From Saccharibacillus sp. O23 (GTDB lineage: Bacteria > Bacillota > Bacilli > Paenibacillales > Paenibacillaceae): a stretch of DNA of 64,000 nucleotides. The first letter of the stretch is position 1. Every line of letters begins with the position of its first letter. Position numbers and translations under genes: made by a program. Below, one piece after another: positions 36,989-46,164 of the stretch. The stretch covers positions 62,001 through 126,000 of the forward strand of contig NZ_NJDE01000019.1 of assembly GCF_002205895.1 (NCBI RefSeq). The letters run 5' to 3'. The notes below the pieces were generated by a model. The model was not told where the DNA came from. It searched no databases and worked only from the letters and a program-made list of their open reading frames with translations.

Positions 36989-37016
36989 TTCGAGTGTGTC
37001 ATAATGATAATATCAT
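36978..37016 (+). promoter_or_regulatory. Promoter and palindromic operator candidate of the nrtR-pncA-pncB group
   Basis: TTGACA (36978-36983), 16-bp spacer, CATAAT (37000-37005). Overlapping the -10 is the perfect dyad ATGATA-A-TATCAT (37004-37016). The dyad next to an NrtR-like gene suggests autoregulation, which is inference. Confidence 0.6.
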
Positions 37017-37067
37017 ATTCGAAACTTGTAAGACCGATTTTATCAAAAAGCTGCGATGGTGATGCTG

Positions 37068-37868
37068 ATGAACGAACAAAACGAAAAAAACGCGCAAGAA
37101 GAACGGGACGAGCAGATCAACTACGACGCCAAAAAGTATCGGACGCCCGACGGAGCGCCCGCGGACATCGTGATGTTCACGCTGACGAAACGCGAGCGCA
37201 AGACGGTGACCAAGACGCTTCCGCTGCGCGAGCTTCGCGTGATGCTGATCCGTCGGCGCGCTTGGCCTTATGCGGGAAAATGGGCGCTTCCGGGCGGATT
37301 CTCGCGCGACGACGAATCGTTGTACGAAACGGCGATGCGCGAACTCAAAGAAGAAACCGGAGTCGTCGGGCGTCATTTGGAATACTTGAGCGTCTACAGC
37401 GACCCGGGCCGCGACCCGAGAGGCTGGATCATCTCGCATGCGTTCTTCGCGCTGGTGGAAGAAGAAGTGTTAGAGAAGCGCCAAGCCGCCGACGATGCCG
37501 AAGAAGTGGGATTGTTCACGATCGAAGAAGCGTTGGAAGAACTGGACCTCGGATTCGACCACCGCGATATCATCGCCGACGCTTACCGGAGAATTCAAGA
37601 GAAAATGCTGCAAACGACGATCGCGCGCAAATTTTTGCCTCAAGAATTCACGCTCAGCGAGCTGTATCAGGTCATCAAGGCCGTCGTGCCGGATTTCGAA
37701 GAACCGAACTTTATCCGCAAGATCACGTCGACGCGCAGCCGCAAAGGCATTCTTGAAGAAGTGCGCGACGAGAACGGCATTCCGGTCAGCTCGAACCAGT
37801 ATTCGCAGCGGCCGGCTCAATTGTATCGTTTTCTGGACAACGTTCCTCGTCTGTCGATCTATTCCTGA
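37068..37868 (+). CDS. nrtR: NrtR-like Nudix domain transcriptional regulator
   Basis: Protein of 266 residues. The N-terminal Nudix domain carries an intact Nudix box (GFSRDDESLYETAMRELKEE, followed by TGV). The C-terminal ~100 residues (FLPQEFTLSELYQVIKAV ... FIRKIT) match the winged-helix domain of NrtR regulators, which repress NAD biosynthesis/salvage genes and respond to ADP-ribose or related compounds. Many NrtR proteins have a decayed Nudix box; here it is complete, so hydrolase activity may remain. ATG 37068 follows GGTGATG; two earlier in-frame ATGs are less likely. It is followed by pncA and pncB, the expected targets. Confidence 0.82.
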   Translation: MNEQNEKNAQEERDEQINYDAKKYRTPDGAPADIVMFTLTKRERKTVTKTLPLRELRVMLIRRRAWPYAGKWALPGGFSRDDESLYETAMRELKEETGVVGRHLEYLSVYSDPGRDPRGWIISHAFFALVEEEVLEKRQAADDAEEVGLFTIEEALEELDLGFDHRDIIADAYRRIQEKMLQTTIARKFLPQEFTLSELYQVIKAVVPDFEEPNFIRKITSTRSRKGILEEVRDENGIPVSSNQYSQRPAQLYRFLDNVPRLSIYS

Positions 37869-37909
37869 AGATTCGTCCGCTCGTAACAAGCGTACAAGGA
37901 GGAGTTCGA

Positions 37910-38449
37910 ATGAAAGCTCTGATCGTGATCGATTATACCAACGATTTCGTGGACGGCAGCCTTCCGGTCGGAGAACCGGCTATCGCGATCGAAGACCGGA
38001 TCGTCGCGTTGACGCAGCAATTCGCGGCCCGCGGCGATTATACGGTCATGGCCGTCGATCTTCACGAAGAAGGCGATCCGTATCATCCGGAGAGCAAGCT
38101 TTTCCCGCCGCACAATATTCGGGGAACCTCGGGAAGAGCGTTATACGGCCGATTGCAAGAGACGTACGACCGGCATCGAGACGACATCCATTGGATGGAC
38201 AAAACGAGATACAGCGCCTTCGCGGGCACGGATCTGGCGATTCGGCTGCGGGCGAGAGGCATTACCGAGGTGCATCTGATCGGCGTGTGCACGGACATCT
38301 GCGTTCTGCATACGGCCGTGGACGCTTATAATCTGGGTTTCGATATCGTCGTGCACGAAGACGCGGTCGCCAGTTTCAACGCCGCGGGGCACGATTGGGC
38401 ATTAGGCCATTTCCGAAGCAGTCTGGGAGCGGCAGTCGTAACGGGATAA
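37910..38449 (+). CDS. pncA: Nicotinamidase / isochorismatase family
   Basis: Deamidates nicotinamide to nicotinate for NAD salvage. It has 179 residues. The catalytic triad is visible: Asp in VIDYTNDF, Lys in WMDKTRYSAF and Cys in GVCTDICVLHTA. The metal ligands lie in DLHEEGDPYHPE. The ATG follows AAGGAGGAG. It is 41 nt after nrtR and 114 nt before pncB, a functional group converting nicotinamide to nicotinate mononucleotide. Confidence 0.93.
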   Translation: MKALIVIDYTNDFVDGSLPVGEPAIAIEDRIVALTQQFAARGDYTVMAVDLHEEGDPYHPESKLFPPHNIRGTSGRALYGRLQETYDRHRDDIHWMDKTRYSAFAGTDLAIRLRARGITEVHLIGVCTDICVLHTAVDAYNLGFDIVVHEDAVASFNAAGHDWALGHFRSSLGAAVVTG

Positions 38450-38563
38450 AAGCGCGCATCGCGCTTGACGCCCCATATTCGAGAAGCAGCCGGCGGCCGC
38501 GCATCCGATCGCAACGACGGAATCGCGGCCGGCAGCCGGCGCGGGATTGAAGGAGGAGACGGT

Positions 38564-40030
38564 ATGGAGACGCCAGGCATGGCTTTACATACGGACAAAT
38601 ATCAGATCAATATGATGTACGCGCATTGGATGCACGGCACGCACAAACATCGCGCGGTGTTCGAAGCTTATTTCCGGACCCTGCCGTTCGGCAACGGTTA
38701 CGCCGTATTCGCGGGTCTCGAACGGATCGTCGATTATGTATCGAACCTGCGTTTTCACGAAGACGATCTTCGTTATCTGGCGGAGCAAGAAGAGAATTAC
38801 GATCCTCGTTTCTTGGAAGAACTTCGCACGTTCCGCTTCGGCGGCAGTATCCATTCCATGCGCGAAGGCGCGATCGTGTTCCCGAACGAACCGCTGGTAC
38901 GCGTCGAAGGTACCATCTTCGAAGCGCAGTTGATCGAGACGGCGCTGCTGAACTTCATGAACTTCCAGACGCTGATCGCGACCAAAGCGGCCCGGATCAA
39001 GCAGGCGGCCGACGGGGATACGCTGCTGGAGTTCGGCACGCGCCGCGCCCAAGAAGCCGATGCCGCCGTATGGGGCGCGCGCTCCGCTTATCTGGCCGGA
39101 TTCCATGCCACGTCGAACATGATGGCGGGCAAACGCTTCGGCATTCCGACCAAAGGCACGCACGCCCATTCGTGGGTCCAGAGTTTCCCGAGCGAACAAG
39201 AAGCTTTCGATAAATACGCCGAAGTGCTGCCCGACGGTTCGACGCTGCTCGTCGATACGTTCGATACGCTTCGCAGCGGCGTGCCGAACGCGATCCGCAC
39301 CGCGAAGAAACTGGAAGAGCGCGGCAAGCGCTTGAGTTCGATCCGGCTCGACAGCGGCGACTTGGCTTATCTGTCGATCGAAGCGCGCAAGATGCTGGAC
39401 GAAGCGGGTCTGGATTACGTAAAGATCGTGGCTTCGAACGACCTCGACGAAAATACGATTACCGAGCTGAAAATGCAGGATGCGCGCATCGATATCTGGG
39501 GCGTAGGCACGCAGCTGATCACGGCGCATGATCAACCTTCGCTCGGCGGCGTGTACAAGCTGGTCGAACGCGAAGTCGAAGGCAAGATGGAGCCGACGAT
39601 CAAGATCTCGGCCAATCCGGAGAAAGTGACGACGCCGGGCAAAAAAGAGGTCTACCGGATCATCGATCGCGGAACGGGCAAAGCGGTAGCGGATTACATG
39701 TGTTTCCCGGACGAACCGGAACCGCGCGAAGGACAACAGCTTAAACTGTTCAATCCGCTGCATACCTATATTCGCCGTTATATCAAAAATTACGAAGCGC
39801 AGAGCATGCTGGTGCCGATCTTCGAGGAAGGCCGTCTCGTTTACGAGATGCCTTCGCTGGACGAAGCCCGCGATTATCACGCTTCGCAGTTGAAGCTATT
39901 CTGGCCGCAGTACTTGCGCAAGCTGAATCCGGAAATTTACCGCGTCAATATCAGCGAGAAAGCTTGGAATCTCAAGCAAGGGCTGATCGACCGTTATATG
40001 GAAGAAAACGAAGCGCCGCAAGAAGGTTAA
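38564..40030 (+). CDS. pncB: Nicotinate phosphoribosyltransferase
   Basis: Joins nicotinate and PRPP to nicotinate mononucleotide (Preiss-Handler pathway). It has 488 residues, within the family range. The N-terminus HTDKYQINMMYAHW and the motifs EFGTRRAQEADAA, GTHAHSWVQSF and IRLDSGDLAYLS are those of bacterial NAPRTases. ATG 38564 follows AAGGAGGAG; the open frame upstream lacks a ribosome-binding site. The gap before it contains a GC-rich hairpin (GGCCGCG/CGCGGCC) without a T-run, possibly adjusting expression relative to pncA. Confidence 0.95.
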   Translation: METPGMALHTDKYQINMMYAHWMHGTHKHRAVFEAYFRTLPFGNGYAVFAGLERIVDYVSNLRFHEDDLRYLAEQEENYDPRFLEELRTFRFGGSIHSMREGAIVFPNEPLVRVEGTIFEAQLIETALLNFMNFQTLIATKAARIKQAADGDTLLEFGTRRAQEADAAVWGARSAYLAGFHATSNMMAGKRFGIPTKGTHAHSWVQSFPSEQEAFDKYAEVLPDGSTLLVDTFDTLRSGVPNAIRTAKKLEERGKRLSSIRLDSGDLAYLSIEARKMLDEAGLDYVKIVASNDLDENTITELKMQDARIDIWGVGTQLITAHDQPSLGGVYKLVEREVEGKMEPTIKISANPEKVTTPGKKEVYRIIDRGTGKAVADYMCFPDEPEPREGQQLKLFNPLHTYIRRYIKNYEAQSMLVPIFEEGRLVYEMPSLDEARDYHASQLKLFWPQYLRKLNPEIYRVNISEKAWNLKQGLIDRYMEENEAPQEG

Positions 40031-40092
40031 GCGAATCGGCGTTCGAACAAACGATCCGATAGCATCGGGGCAGAAAAGAAAGAGGTATAAGC

Positions 40093-40128
40093 AAAAGCGG
40101 GAGTTCCTTAGGGAAATCCCGCTTTTTT
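40093..40128 (+). terminator. Intrinsic terminator after pncB
   Basis: AAAAGCGGGA/TCCCGCTTTT stem, 14-nt loop, then T-run. Confidence 0.88.
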
Positions 40129-40295
40129 GCGTTTCGCATACAAACCGGGAAAGACGTTCGAGCGCGCGGTTGCGGCGAAAGCGGGACGAAAAGCGGAATC
40201 GCGCTTATTTCGGCAGGCTGCGCATGTGATTTTTGTTACAGTGACACCGCATGTAAATTGTTAAATTTAAAATAAAATACGGAGGGGGAAAAAGT

Positions 40296-41291
40296 GTGGC
40301 TGTACTGCCTGAAGTGAATCAACTCGGCTTTTTCGAAATCCGTCTGGAATCGATCGGGGGACTCGGAGCGAATCTGGCCGGCAAAATGCTGGCCGAAGCC
40401 GGGATCATCGGAGCGGGCATGGACGGAGTCAGTTTCTCGTCGTACGGTTCGGAGAAAAAAGGATCGCCGGTCAAAGCGCATATCCGTTTCTGCGAAATGG
40501 GGACGCCGATCCGCAGCGCGACGCCGATCGAGCATCCGCACGTCATCGGGATTTTCCATGAAGCGTTATTGAAATCGGGAGCGGCGTCGGGCGTGCTTCC
40601 GGGCGGCATCGTGCTGGTGAACTCCGCGCGCGAGGCCGCCCGAATCGCGGACGAAGCCGTGCTTAGCGGCTGCACGGTAGCCGTGTTGGACGCGACGCGC
40701 ATCGCGCTCGAAGAAAAAAATAAAGTCAATATGGCCATGCTGGGCGGCTTGTTCCGTCTCTGCGGCTTCTTGGACCCGGCATTCATGAAAGACGTCATCG
40801 CCGCATCGCTGGGCAAAAAATATCCGCAGGCCGTCGAACAAGCGGTACGGGCGTTCGAACGCGGTTACGCGGAGGTCGAAATGTTGGAAGTCGCGCCGGC
40901 GGCGGAACTTCCGCTCGCGCCCGCTGCGGCGGCTCCGCTCGGTTATCTGAACCAGCCGCTCGGCGGCATGGTCGTCACGCCGGGCAGCAGCCTGCTCAAA
41001 GACCTCAGCGTCTCGCGTTCCGGCATGCTGCCGGCGTTCGACCGGGCGACCTGCATCGACTGCGCCCAGTGCGATACGGCTTGTCCGGATCTGTGCTTCG
41101 TCTGGGAAGAACAACCGGATAAGCGCGGCCGCATGCAGATGGTGCTGCAAGGCATCGATTATCAGTATTGCAAAGGCTGCTTGAAATGCGTCGAAGCCTG
41201 CCCGACCGAATCGCTGTCTCGGATGCTCGAACAAGAAGGTTATGCCGCAGCTCATCAGGTGAAACACCGCTTCGATCTGATCGAAGCCTGA
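40296..41291 (+). CDS. 2-Oxoacid:ferredoxin oxidoreductase, fused gamma-delta subunit
   Basis: Protein of 331 residues. The N-terminal ~190 residues are the POR gamma domain (SIGGLGANLAGKMLAEAG); the C-terminal ~100 residues carry two ferredoxin-type [4Fe-4S] motifs, CIDCAQCDTACP and CKGCLKCVEACP. It is thus the electron-transfer half of a pyruvate/2-oxoacid oxidoreductase, with an Ala/Pro linker joining the domains. The GTG start follows GGAGGGGG. It is paired with the TPP-binding alpha-beta gene 30 nt downstream. The substrate acid is not readable from sequence. The region 40129-40295 upstream is AT-rich near the start and may hold a promoter, but no clear -35/-10 pair was found. Confidence 0.88.
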   Translation: MAVLPEVNQLGFFEIRLESIGGLGANLAGKMLAEAGIIGAGMDGVSFSSYGSEKKGSPVKAHIRFCEMGTPIRSATPIEHPHVIGIFHEALLKSGAASGVLPGGIVLVNSAREAARIADEAVLSGCTVAVLDATRIALEEKNKVNMAMLGGLFRLCGFLDPAFMKDVIAASLGKKYPQAVEQAVRAFERGYAEVEMLEVAPAAELPLAPAAAAPLGYLNQPLGGMVVTPGSSLLKDLSVSRSGMLPAFDRATCIDCAQCDTACPDLCFVWEEQPDKRGRMQMVLQGIDYQYCKGCLKCVEACPTESLSRMLEQEGYAAAHQVKHRFDLIEA

Positions 41292-41321
41292 TTTCGACCG
41301 ACCCGAAAGGAAGGAAACCGC

Positions 41322-43628
41322 ATGGCAATCGATTATTCCAAAGAAGTCCGAGCCGGCCGCGTCAAGCAGCGGATGGTCTATGAATCGGGCAACGAGATGG
41401 CCGCGTATGCCGCGCACCAGATCGACTATCATATCATGGGTTATTTCCCGATCTCGCCTTCGACCGAAGTGGCGCAGCATCTGGACCTGATGAAGACGGA
41501 AGGCAAGCACGGCATCCGGCTGGTTCCGTCGGACGGCGAACACAGTTCGGCGGGAATCTGCTACGGCGCGTCCACCGGCGGCGGCCGGGTATTCAACGCG
41601 ACAAGCGCTCAAGGCTACCTGTACATGATGGAACAGATGCCGGTACAGTCGGGAACCCGGTTCCCGATGGTGTTGAATTTGGTCTGCCGCTCGGTATCGG
41701 GTCCTCTGAATATCCACGGCGATCATTCGGACTTGTATTTCGCGCTGAACACCGGTTGGCCGATCTTGATGTGCCGCGATCCGCAGGCCGTCTACGATAT
41801 GAACCTGATGGCGCTCAAGCTCGCCGAAGATCCCGAAGTGCGCCTGCCGGTCATGGTGGCTTACGACGGTTACTTTACTTCCCACCAGAAGCGCCGCGTG
41901 CAGACGTTCGAAGATCGCGCCGACGTGATGGCGTTCGTCGGAGAGAAACCGCCGGAAGGCTTCGCGCACGCGCTCGACCGCGAGAATCCGATCACGATCG
42001 GACCTTACATGAACGAACCCGATTATATCAATAACCGCTATCAGATGTCGCAGGCGATGTACCGCGCGGAATCCGTGTTCGAACGGATCTCGGCCGAGTA
42101 TTTCGAGCTGACCGGCCGGGAGTACCCGATGCTCGATCTCTATCGCATGGATGATGCGGAAGTCGCCGTATTCGTGATGAACTCGGCTTCCGAGAGCATC
42201 AAAGACATCGTCGACGAACTGCGTTCGCAAGGCGTCCGAGCAGGTTCGATCGCGCCGAACATGATCCGTCCGTTCCCGCAGCGTCAGATCGCCGAAGCGC
42301 TGAAGAACGTCAAAGCGATCACCGTCGGCGACCGGGCGGATTCCTGCGGCGCCCACGGCGGCAATATGTTGAACGAGATCAAAGCGGCGCTGTTCACCTA
42401 CGGCAACAGCTCCACGCAGGTGGTCGGCCGGATCTACGGTCTCGGCGGCAAAGAATTCATGGCCGAAGACGGCCGCCATTTCTTCGAGCTGGCGATCGAA
42501 GCCGCGCGCAAGAATGCCGTCGACGTCCCGTTCGATTTCTACGGCCATACGCCGGGCGATCCGGCGAAGGCGCCGAAACGTCTGCTCAAGCCGTTGAATT
42601 TCGACGCGTTGAAAACGGGCTTGATCACCGTCACGCCGAACGAAGAAACAGGCAAACTCGCGGTCAAGATTCCGCCGCTGCGCTCGCTGACCAAAAAGCC
42701 GAAACGGCTGGCTCCGGGTCACGGCGCATGTCCGGGCTGCGGCATTTTCTCGGGTCTCGAACTGTTCTTCAAAGGCATCGAAGGCGATATCGTGACGCTG
42801 TTCCATACCGGCTGCGCGATGGTCACGACGACCGGCTATCCGCATTCTTCGCACAAAGCGACGTATCTTCACAATCTGTTCCAGAACGGGGCGGCGACGC
42901 TGTCCGGTCTGGTCGAGATGTTCTGGGAACGCAAGCGCCGCGGCGAATTCGAAGGCATGGGGCTGCAGGAAGATTTCACGTTCGTGATGGTCACCGGCGA
43001 CGGCGGCATGGATATCGGCATGGGGCCGGCGATCGGAGCCGCGCTTCGCGGACATCGCATGATCATCGTCGAATACGATAACGAAGGCTACATGAACACC
43101 GGCGCCCAATTGTCGTATTCCACGCCGCTGGGCCACCGTACGTCGACGTCCGGCGTCGGCAAGCAGCAGCAGGGCAAGTCGTTCCATCACAAAGATACGG
43201 CGCAAATCATGGCCGCTACGGGCATCCCGTACGTCTTTACGGGCAGCGAAGCGTTTCCGCAGGACCTGGTCAAAAAAGCGGCCAAAGCCCAGTGGTACGC
43301 GCAAAACGCCGGTCTGGTCTACGGCAAGATTCTGATCGCTTGTCCGCTCAACTGGATGTCGCCGGACGATCAAGGCGCGGTCATCGTGGATGCCGCCGTC
43401 AGCTCGAACTTCTTCCCGCTGTACGAAGTCGAGCAGGGCATCACGACGATCACTTACGATCCCGAAGCGAAAAACAAAAAAGTGCCCGTGAGCGATTGGC
43501 TCAAACGCATGGGCAAAACGCGCCATCTGCTCAAGCCGGAGAACGAAGCGGCTCTTCAAGAATTCGAACGCGAAGTGGATCGTCGTTGGAATCGTCTGAA
43601 AGCCAAACACGAACATCCGGATCTGTAA
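41322..43628 (+). CDS. 2-Oxoacid:ferredoxin oxidoreductase, fused alpha-beta (TPP) subunit
   Basis: Protein of 768 residues. The N-terminal part (~1-420) is the POR alpha domains I/II (MGYFPISPSTEVAQHL); the C-terminal part (~460-740) is the TPP-binding beta domain with HGACPGCG and GDGGMDIGMGPAIGAAL ... EYDNEGYMNTG. It decarboxylates a 2-oxoacid to acyl-CoA and passes electrons through the clusters of the upstream protein. The alpha-beta and gamma-delta fusions give a two-gene enzyme rather than the four-subunit or single-chain forms. It is closed by a terminator. Confidence 0.9.
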   Translation: MAIDYSKEVRAGRVKQRMVYESGNEMAAYAAHQIDYHIMGYFPISPSTEVAQHLDLMKTEGKHGIRLVPSDGEHSSAGICYGASTGGGRVFNATSAQGYLYMMEQMPVQSGTRFPMVLNLVCRSVSGPLNIHGDHSDLYFALNTGWPILMCRDPQAVYDMNLMALKLAEDPEVRLPVMVAYDGYFTSHQKRRVQTFEDRADVMAFVGEKPPEGFAHALDRENPITIGPYMNEPDYINNRYQMSQAMYRAESVFERISAEYFELTGREYPMLDLYRMDDAEVAVFVMNSASESIKDIVDELRSQGVRAGSIAPNMIRPFPQRQIAEALKNVKAITVGDRADSCGAHGGNMLNEIKAALFTYGNSSTQVVGRIYGLGGKEFMAEDGRHFFELAIEAARKNAVDVPFDFYGHTPGDPAKAPKRLLKPLNFDALKTGLITVTPNEETGKLAVKIPPLRSLTKKPKRLAPGHGACPGCGIFSGLELFFKGIEGDIVTLFHTGCAMVTTTGYPHSSHKATYLHNLFQNGAATLSGLVEMFWERKRRGEFEGMGLQEDFTFVMVTGDGGMDIGMGPAIGAALRGHRMIIVEYDNEGYMNTGAQLSYSTPLGHRTSTSGVGKQQQGKSFHHKDTAQIMAATGIPYVFTGSEAFPQDLVKKAAKAQWYAQNAGLVYGKILIACPLNWMSPDDQGAVIVDAAVSSNFFPLYEVEQGITTITYDPEAKNKKVPVSDWLKRMGKTRHLLKPENEAALQEFEREVDRRWNRLKAKHEHPDL

Positions 43629-43682
43629 AAAGTCGCGATAAAGCGCCGGGCACGAAGGCGCCCTGCCGATAAGGCGGAACGG

Positions 43683-43711
43683 AAAGCGGCCGGAATCTAC
43701 CGGCCGCTTTT
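43683..43711 (+). terminator. Intrinsic terminator after the oxidoreductase operon
   Basis: AAAGCGGCCGG/CCGGCCGCTTT perfect 11-bp stem, 6-nt loop, four T. Confidence 0.82.
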
Positions 43712-43816
43712 GTGCTGCGCCGAGTGGGCAAAGAAAGAGTATGCGGCGTTTACTGGCATCGGGCGAACCGGAAGAGTAGGATAATACAGAAGGGTTATGA
43801 AGAGGAGGAAACAAAG

Positions 43817-44818
43817 ATGACGGAAACATTTCGCGCTTATTGGTTGGAAGAAACGGAAGGAAAGGTAAACGGTTCGATCCGGAAGATCGCCGCTTCGGAC
43901 CTGCCGCAGGGCGAGGTACTTGTACGGGTGCAGTATTCCGACGTCAATTACAAAGATGGACTAGCCAGCATCAAAGAAGGACGAATCGTCCGCGAATATC
44001 CGTTTATCGCGGGCATCGACTTGTCCGGCGAAGTGATCGCGTCGGAAGACGAACGTTTCGCGCCGGGCGACAAAGTGCTGTGCACGGGGTACGGGCTGGG
44101 GGTCTCGCATTTCGGCGGTTACAGCGAACAGGCGCGCGTGCCGGCCGACTGGCTGATCAAGCTGCCGGAAGGGCTGTCGCTGCGCGAAGCCATGATTCTG
44201 GGCACGGCCGGATTTACGGCAGGCATGTCCGTCGAAGCGATTCTCGGCGCCGGCATCACGCCGGAGAGCGGTCCGGTACTGGTGACCGGCGCATCCGGCG
44301 GCGTAGGCAGCGTGGCCGTCGCCATTCTGGCGAAACTGGGTTTCGAAGTGACGGCCAGCAGCGGCAAGGAACAAGAGTGGGAACTGCTGAAGAAGTTGGG
44401 AGCCGCGCATACGATCTCCCGGGAAGAAGCGCAGGCGCCTTCCAAAGGTCCGCTGGGAAAAGGGATTTGGGCCGCGATCGTCGATCCGGTCGGCGGCGCG
44501 GGTACGGGCGAACGGCTTAAAGCGGTTCGTTATCGCGGCGTGCTGGCTTTGTCGGGCTTGACGGGCGGCGGAGATTTCGGCACGAGCGTGCATCCGTTCA
44601 TCTTGCGCGGCGTCACGTTGGCCGGCATCGATTCGGTCCAATGTCCGCTTCCGCTGCGCTTGGAAGTTTGGAACAAGCTGGCGACGGAATGGAAGCCGGA
44701 TGCGCTGTTCGAACAAGCCGTGCACGAGCTGCCGCTCGAAGAACTGCCGGAAGCGCTGGCTCGCATCCTGAAAGGCGAGGCCGTAGGCCGTCAATTGGTC
44801 AAAGTGTCGGCGGAGTAA
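43817..44818 (+). CDS. acuI: YhdH/AcuI-type quinone oxidoreductase (acrylyl-CoA reductase family)
   Basis: Zinc-free medium-chain reductase of 333 residues, with the GroES-like N-terminal domain (SDVNYKDGLASIKEGRIVREYPFIAGIDLSGEV) and NADPH-binding motif VTGASGGVGSVAVAILAKLG. The family includes AcuI, which reduces acryloyl-CoA to propionyl-CoA. Whether this one acts on acryloyl-CoA or serves as a general enone/quinone reductase cannot be told. ATG 43817 follows AGAGGAGGAA. It is a single gene with its own terminator. Confidence 0.85.
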   Translation: MTETFRAYWLEETEGKVNGSIRKIAASDLPQGEVLVRVQYSDVNYKDGLASIKEGRIVREYPFIAGIDLSGEVIASEDERFAPGDKVLCTGYGLGVSHFGGYSEQARVPADWLIKLPEGLSLREAMILGTAGFTAGMSVEAILGAGITPESGPVLVTGASGGVGSVAVAILAKLGFEVTASSGKEQEWELLKKLGAAHTISREEAQAPSKGPLGKGIWAAIVDPVGGAGTGERLKAVRYRGVLALSGLTGGGDFGTSVHPFILRGVTLAGIDSVQCPLPLRLEVWNKLATEWKPDALFEQAVHELPLEELPEALARILKGEAVGRQLVKVSAE

Positions 44819-44868
44819 GGTTTTCGTTTGATCGCGAACCCGTGAACGGAGCGAAAAGCAAAAGTTCC

Positions 44869-44897
44869 AAGCGCGCGGCACAGGCCGCGCGCTTTTT
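44869..44897 (+). terminator. Intrinsic terminator after acuI
   Basis: AAGCGCGCGG/CCGCGCGCTT stem, 6-nt loop, five T. Confidence 0.88.
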
Positions 44898-45077
44898 GGC
44901 GATCGCTTTGCTGCGGATCCGTTCATGTCCGATGATTTATGCGATGCCGAAGCGGCGTTGCGCTTCGCGGCTCCGTATAGTACACTCAAACATCGGGAGC
45001 GCGGAGAAGCCGCCGGGAAAAGAAAGCCGGTAGGCGCATCCGATCGCACGTTTAGGTATATACGGGAGGTTTTACAT

Positions 45078-46070
45078 ATGAGCCAATCAATCGAAGTGCC
45101 GGTGTATCTGTTGTCCGGCTTTCTGGGCAGCGGCAAAACGACGCTGCTTCAGCGCCTGATCGCTTACTGGCAGGAGCAGGGGCTGAAGCCCGGCGTGATT
45201 ATCAACGAACTGGGCGACGTCAATCTCGACGGGCTGCTGGTCGAGAAAGAAGTGCCGTCGGCAGAGCTGCTGGGCGGCTGCATCTGCTGCACGGTGCGCG
45301 AGGATCTCGCGGGCGAACTGATGATGCTGGTCGAGCGCGATCGGCCGGACGTCATATTGATCGAAGCGACCGGAGCGGCGAATCCGATCGATCTGCTCGA
45401 TTCGGCGACCGAGACGGCGATGTATGCCGGCATCGATATCAAAGGGCTGATTACGGTAGCCGACGCCGCCCATCTGCTGGAGATGGCCCGGAACCGCGGC
45501 GGGCGCACGTATGCGCTGATGCAGGATCAGATCCGCTGCGCGTCGATCGTGCTGCTGAACAAAGTCGACCGGGTCAGCGAAGACGAGGCGGCGGAGCTGG
45601 AACAAGCCATCGAGGGTTGGAACGCTTACGCGCCGATTATCCGTACCGTGCGCTGCGAGACTGATCTCGCCGCGCTGCTCGCGGCGGGATTCACGTCGGA
45701 GCAATCGGCTGCCGGACTGCCCGAGAAGACGCCGTCCGGCGGATTCCGGATGCACGGTTCGGGACACGGCCATGTCACCTCGTATACGCACCGTTTCGCC
45801 CGCCCGATCGACAGCGTACGGTTCCAGGCATTGATCGACGCGCTGCCGCGCGAGATCTATCGGGCCAAAGGGCTGTTGACCTTCTCGGACACGGCCAGCC
45901 GGTTTCTGTTCCAATACGCGTTCCGCGAGCTGGATTTTATCAAAGTCACGCCTCAAGGACAGCTCGACGATATGGCGGTATTCATCGGCGAACATTTCTC
46001 GGCATCGGACCTGCGCGCCAAACTCGAAGAATTGGAAGCTTCCGCGCAGCCATTTCAAGACGACAAGTAA
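45078..46070 (+). CDS. CobW/COG0523 family metal-transfer GTPase
   Basis: G3E-family P-loop GTPase of 330 residues. The N-terminal GTPase domain has GFLGSGKTTLLQ, the family metal motif GGCICC (CxCC), EATGAANP and the guanine-specificity NKVD. A C-terminal CobW_C domain starts near residue 235, after a short SGHGHVTSYTH histidine-containing segment. Members are metallochaperones for zinc or other metals. ATG 45078 follows GGGAGG. No Zur box is visible in the ~180 nt upstream, where I see nothing firm. The cysteine-rich copper protein gene follows. Confidence 0.88.
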   Translation: MSQSIEVPVYLLSGFLGSGKTTLLQRLIAYWQEQGLKPGVIINELGDVNLDGLLVEKEVPSAELLGGCICCTVREDLAGELMMLVERDRPDVILIEATGAANPIDLLDSATETAMYAGIDIKGLITVADAAHLLEMARNRGGRTYALMQDQIRCASIVLLNKVDRVSEDEAAELEQAIEGWNAYAPIIRTVRCETDLAALLAAGFTSEQSAAGLPEKTPSGGFRMHGSGHGHVTSYTHRFARPIDSVRFQALIDALPREIYRAKGLLTFSDTASRFLFQYAFRELDFIKVTPQGQLDDMAVFIGEHFSASDLRAKLEELEASAQPFQDDK

Positions 46071-46164
46071 GCAGCGCGAAAGGGTTTCAGTTTTGTCATC
46101 TTTCGGGTAATAACCAACTACAGCAGGCCGACGAGCCTGAACCTTATACCGGGAGGCAAACAAC

